Of a stretch of DNA of 34,710 nucleotides, positions 31,561-34,710 are shown piece by piece. This DNA comes from Chromera velia (lineage: Eukaryota > Sar > Chromeraceae): contig JAHBMJ010001161.1 in NCBI GenBank assembly GCA_018398765.1, positions 1 through 34,710 of the forward strand, given 5' to 3'. The first letter of the stretch is position 1. Each line of letters opens with the position of its first letter. The position numbers and the translations under genes are program-made. Under the pieces are notes generated by a model, which searched no databases, was not told the DNA's origin, and saw nothing but the letters and a program-made list of their open reading frames with translations.

Positions 31561-33554
31561 AAATCAAGCGGAAGGATTTGGATGGTCAACAGGGCAGGAA
31601 AAAAGTGAGATAAAAGAAAAAGGCCGAACGGTTTGATAATGAATGCAAGGAAGCAGCGACACTTTGGAGGGAAGCAAGGAAGGCATTGAACAAACTTGTG
31701 TAACCATATGAGAATGAGAGGAGAAGTGGGAGCAGCAGAATGAACGTGGTTGCCTTAAGACAGACAGTTGAGAAGCAGGCCCGTAGATGTTAGCGATTGC
31801 ACAACAGGAAAAGAAAGGCGTACAAAAAGCTCTGTGCAGAAAAGGTTGCACTCGAGTTGTCCTCTAACCCTTCAAAAGTCTGGTCATTGAGAAGAAAGCT
31901 GTAAAGAAGCAACAGAGAGAAAGCCGCTCCTGGTTCCCAGCCTTCAGTAAAGGACTTTTCCTGTCATTGGGCTTCCATCTTCGCTGACTCTCCCTCTGGC
32001 AGGGAATCTGCATAAGAAAGTACTCCCCCTTTCCCTCCTTCGTAGCCAGCCCCACCCGTTTTTAACTCTTCTTTGCACCCTGGCGTTTTTTCGTAACTGC
32101 ATACCCACTCTCATCAAGTTCTCTTTGGTATTCACTCTCCCCCTTTGCCCCCACCAATCCCTCCGTCTCGCCCTTATTTTTGCATAGAAGAAATAAAGAA
32201 AGTCCTCCGGTCCACAAAGGAAGAAAAGGCTGCAGGGTTAGCTGGACTCGCCCCTAACCACCTCTCCCTATGCTTTCAATATTCGCCTCTTTCTCGTGCT
32301 TTGTTATTTATCTATTTGAACTTAATTCACTTGACATCCGCTTGGCAAGATGAATGAAATGTAATTAAAATCTGTCCGGTTCTAAAGGGGCCTCCTTCCC
32401 CCAACCCTGGTGAATGGCGTCCGATTCATGTTGTCTCACTCTTACCAAAACTCTTTTCTTCACTCCTCTCTGCCCGTCTTACATCGCAAGTGAAGATTGA
32501 CCATAGGCAGTTAGGTTTTCAGTAAGGGGTAGGAACAAAAAAAGCCATTGGAGCACTTACTGCGCTGATGCAAAAGGCAAAGAAATGAAAGAAGCCCTTG
32601 TTAGCATGCTTTGTAGACTTTAGCAAAGCCTTTGACTCCCTGCCCAGGGATGTTTTGTTTAAAGTTTTGCTGAAGCAAGGGGTGAGTGCAGTCGATATTA
32701 AAATAATTCGGGCAATGTATACAAATGTGTACGGAAGCATCACTGGCAGCCCTTTTATGTTCAAGGAAGAGAAAGGGGTGAAACAAGGGGATCCTCTCTC
32801 CCCTCTTCTCTTCTTGATTTTCATCAATGATCTGCATAAAAGAGTGAAGGCTTCTGGTCGTGCAGAGGTTCTGCTCGGTGGGGTTGAGTGCGATAGCCTT
32901 GGTTATGCCGATGACCTTGTCCTCGTTGCTGAGAGCATGTATAACCTACAGGTCAACTTGAATGAATTGAATTCTTTCTGTGAAGAGAAAGGGCTCACTG
33001 TTAATTTAAAAAAGATGAAAATCATACGTCTGTCCGACTCTTACCCTGCAATTGAAGGCAAGCTTATGTTTAGGAGAAAAGAAGTCGAGAGAGTGGGGTC
33101 GTATAAGTATCTGGGTGTTCTTTTGTTCAAAGGGGGACACTTAAGGGAGGTAATAGAAGAGAGGCTTAGCATAGCGAGTAGACGGATGGGTCATGCAAAG
33201 AGCGTAGCACTCTCTTTAGGTCGCCTACCCCCCGCAGCAAAAATTTTGTGTTTATATGCTTTCTAGTTGCCTGTTACTCTATATGCGTTTGATTGTCTGC
33301 CTGTCCGCAAGTCAGACATGGATACATTAGATGTCCTTCAATTGCGCTTTGTCCGTTGGGCTTTGAATCTGTCTCTCTCCTCTTTCTATGTACCTACCCT
33401 GTGTGCTGTCGGTCTACTTCCTGCACGTGTGCATGTGTCGATGAAACTTGCTGGGTATTTGACTAACTTAAAACATATTGACCTCAAGATGCCCGCGGGT
33501 GCCTGGTCGGCTTTAATGAATGGTGATTGTCCTTCCTCTATGATGCACGCATAA
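31561..33554 (+). pseudogene. LINE ORF2 reverse transcriptase
   Basis: Linker with RFDNECKEAATLWREARKAL (31630 region), then a continuous RT frame from about 32145: IEEIKKVLRSTKEEKAAGLA (block 1), GEWRPIHVVSLLPKLFSSLL (block 2), CFVDFSKAFDSLPRDVLFKV (block A with catalytic Asp), KGVKQGDPLSPLLFLIFIND (block B), LGYADDLVLV (block C, catalytic Asp pair), GLTVNLKKMKII (block D) and YKYLGVLLFKG (block E). C-terminal LQLRFVRWALNLS follows. Stops at 32355, 32523, 32586, 33264 and 33552 lie in the same frame, so the catalytic residues are kept but translation is not possible. This is a typical non-LTR RT. Confidence 0.92.
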
Positions 33555-33574
33555 AAATTGATTAGGTCGACCGG

Positions 33575-34490
33575 ATGGAAGAATTTGTGACTGTTAATCC
33601 AACCATCAGAAGAAGAAAAAAAGCCACCAAGGTTGGCCGTCTCCTTCTCTTAAGAGCAGTGATCAACCGGGAAGTTGATGAATGGATTGATGGTTGTCTA
33701 GAAAAGGCCGCTTCACGGGGGGTGGTTTTGCAGTTTGGCAGAGGCGTCAGACCGAATGTGTTCTAAACGTCTTATCCCACTGCCCAACGTTCGTCTCTCC
33801 TCTTCTTTTCCTCTACTTTTCCTTCATCCGCTTCGTCCCCCCGTTTCGTTTCCCTCCCTCGTACTGCGATCTGGTCCTCAGACCCTTTTTCAGCCTTGCT
33901 GTATATGTTGCTTGGTGGTCGCCCCCATGCACCGTACAGAAGGCTGGAAGACGCGGTTTGCCCTGCATGCAGAGGCAAAGCAGACGATCTACTGCACCGA
34001 CTGACTGAATACACAGAAACAAGAGCAGATCGAGAGGCTCTGAATGCAATTGTAGCCGAAATTGAAACCAAATTAGACAGAGCCCAAGAAAGAGAGAGAA
34101 AGTGGTTGCTATCAAAAGACTCCACCCCTCTAAAACACACCACGCAAAGCGAATTGTTGGCATGAATGAAGGTCACCCTGGCACTCAGACACTCACCTAT
34201 ACCGGCCCTGCGACTCTTGCGAAACATCTGTCTGCGCCCTCCATCGTAAGGCCTGCGATTCGATGCATGTGATGGTTACTTACCTCTCTTCCCGTCTCAC
34301 CTTTGAATGTTCTTTTTCCATTTCCCACGTACAATGTCATCTCCCGTCCCCCCTCTCCACCGGTCTTTCTGTCTGCCTCTACTGCGAGAGTCTCTGTTGC
34401 AGTTGTCGCACTCCTCCCACAGAAAGGAAACGACATCAGCGATTTAGAAAGCATCTTCTAGATGCAGGGTGTTTAGAGTTGCGAGAGTGA
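33575..34490 (+). pseudogene. LINE ORF2 C-terminal region with Cys/His motif
   Basis: Three frame segments: 33575-33766 (RRRKKATKVGRLLLLRAVIN, basic helix), 33896-34165 with CPACRGKADDLLHRLTEY (C-x2-C-x8-H-x4, last Cys replaced by Tyr), and 34340-34490 with CLYCESLCCSCRTP followed by a basic helix. The finger lies at the same relative position in the minus-strand LINE fragment. Frameshifts separate the segments. Confidence 0.65.
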
Positions 34491-34579
34491 AGCCCCCTCC
34501 CGTTGTATGATGCAGGTCTGGCAAAGGGGTAATAAAGCATTGTCCTAGACTCATGCATTGCATGATGGCCTATAGACCG

Positions 34580-34613
34580 ATTAATAATAATAATAATGAT
34601 GATGATGATGATG
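34580..34613. repeat. (TAA)n(TGA)n tail at the LINE 3' end
   Basis: ATTAATAATAATAATAATGA followed by further TGA units. Matches the left flank at 27430-27450. It stands where a LINE 3' tail or target-site duplication is expected, about 50 bases after an AATAAA signal. Confidence 0.8.
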
Positions 34614-34710
34614 TAATAAGTTTCTACTCCAGATAGCTGTGCAGATCTAGGCGTCGGTTAAAGAAAAAAAAAAAGAAAAAAAGTAAGCGTTTAGAGGAAC
34701 TCTTTTTTTT
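34614..34710. other. Right flank, A-rich and ending in a T run
   Basis: Short non-coding sequence with an A-rich stretch at about 34662-34682 and eight T at the window end. Confidence 0.7.

Larger units (their letters stand above)
27451..34579 (+). mobile_element. LINE (non-LTR retrotransposon), nearly full-length but inactive
   Basis: Order on the plus strand: a (TCT)n-rich 5' part with short tandem duplications (27451-28260); ORF1 with poly-Ser and Cys modules in two tandem copies (28033-28743 and 28774-29439); ORF2 with poly-Ser and an AP-type endonuclease (29467-31098); an inserted sequence; a reverse transcriptase (31560-33554); a C-terminal region with a Cys/His motif (33575-34490); a 3' UTR with AATAAA at about 34531. 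ORF2 is cut by stops at 30262, 30571, 32355, 32523, 32586, 33264 and 33552 and by frameshifts, so it cannot retrotranspose. Homology to the minus-strand fragment at 6671-8260 shows at least two related LINE lineages in this genome. Confidence 0.9.

Overview
The window is eukaryotic nuclear DNA: genes are interrupted by many GT-AG introns ending in (T)GCAG, microsatellites are dense, and decayed LINE and Ty3/gypsy (chromovirus) retrotransposons fill much of the space. One short gene encodes a plant-type OB-fold protein, and another encodes an ankyrin protein with a C-terminal domain I associate with protist and algal genomes. Together these suggest an alga of the alveolate type, for example a chromerid. 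That assignment is inference from style and protein families, not proof. The sequence begins in a 20-G run and ends in a T run, as an assembled contig often does, so the window may be a whole contig.

Layout. 1-4214: no recognisable gene; it holds a candidate 0.7-kb terminal-inverted-repeat element (1479-2200). 4215-4616 (+): an intact, intronless OB-fold nucleic-acid-binding gene. 4617-6660: low-complexity DNA with no gene. 6671-8260 (-): a 5'-truncated LINE. 8286-10854: a decayed chromovirus integrase (-) between two copies of a ~90-bp direct repeat. 11058-11182: a degenerate tRNA-like (pol III box) sequence and a 27-bp tandem repeat. 11895-17225 (-): an ankyrin-repeat gene region. It has a short first exon with a myristoylation-type N-terminus (MGCGGS), then a long exon with ankyrin repeats followed by a conserved FWDWLSLFQ / GWCYFE domain, and a further ankyrin exon downstream that may belong to the same gene. 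The long exon is broken by two one-base shifts at homopolymers. 18753-27034 (+): a gene of about 16 exons encoding a secreted, Cys-containing, mostly helical protein of roughly 780 residues that I do not recognise. Its introns carry nearly all the microsatellites of that segment. 27430-34615 (+): a nearly full-length but dead LINE with a poly-Ser/Cys-rich ORF1 (tandemly duplicated), an AP-type endonuclease, a reverse transcriptase and a C-terminal Cys/His region. It is flanked on both sides by a (TAA)n(TGA)n sequence and has another sequence inserted between endonuclease and reverse transcriptase.

Only the OB-fold gene, the ankyrin gene(s) and the 16-exon secreted-protein gene look like host genes. 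The ankyrin gene and the secreted-protein gene are divergently oriented around a ~1.5-kb intergenic region (17226-18752). Nothing in the sequence ties the three genes into one pathway. The most interesting items are the architecture of the ankyrin protein, the tetranucleotide repeats that begin exactly at 5' splice sites, a reading-phase gap that may need a one-base exon, and the triple Cys-module ORF1 of the LINE with its in-frame 693-bp duplication.
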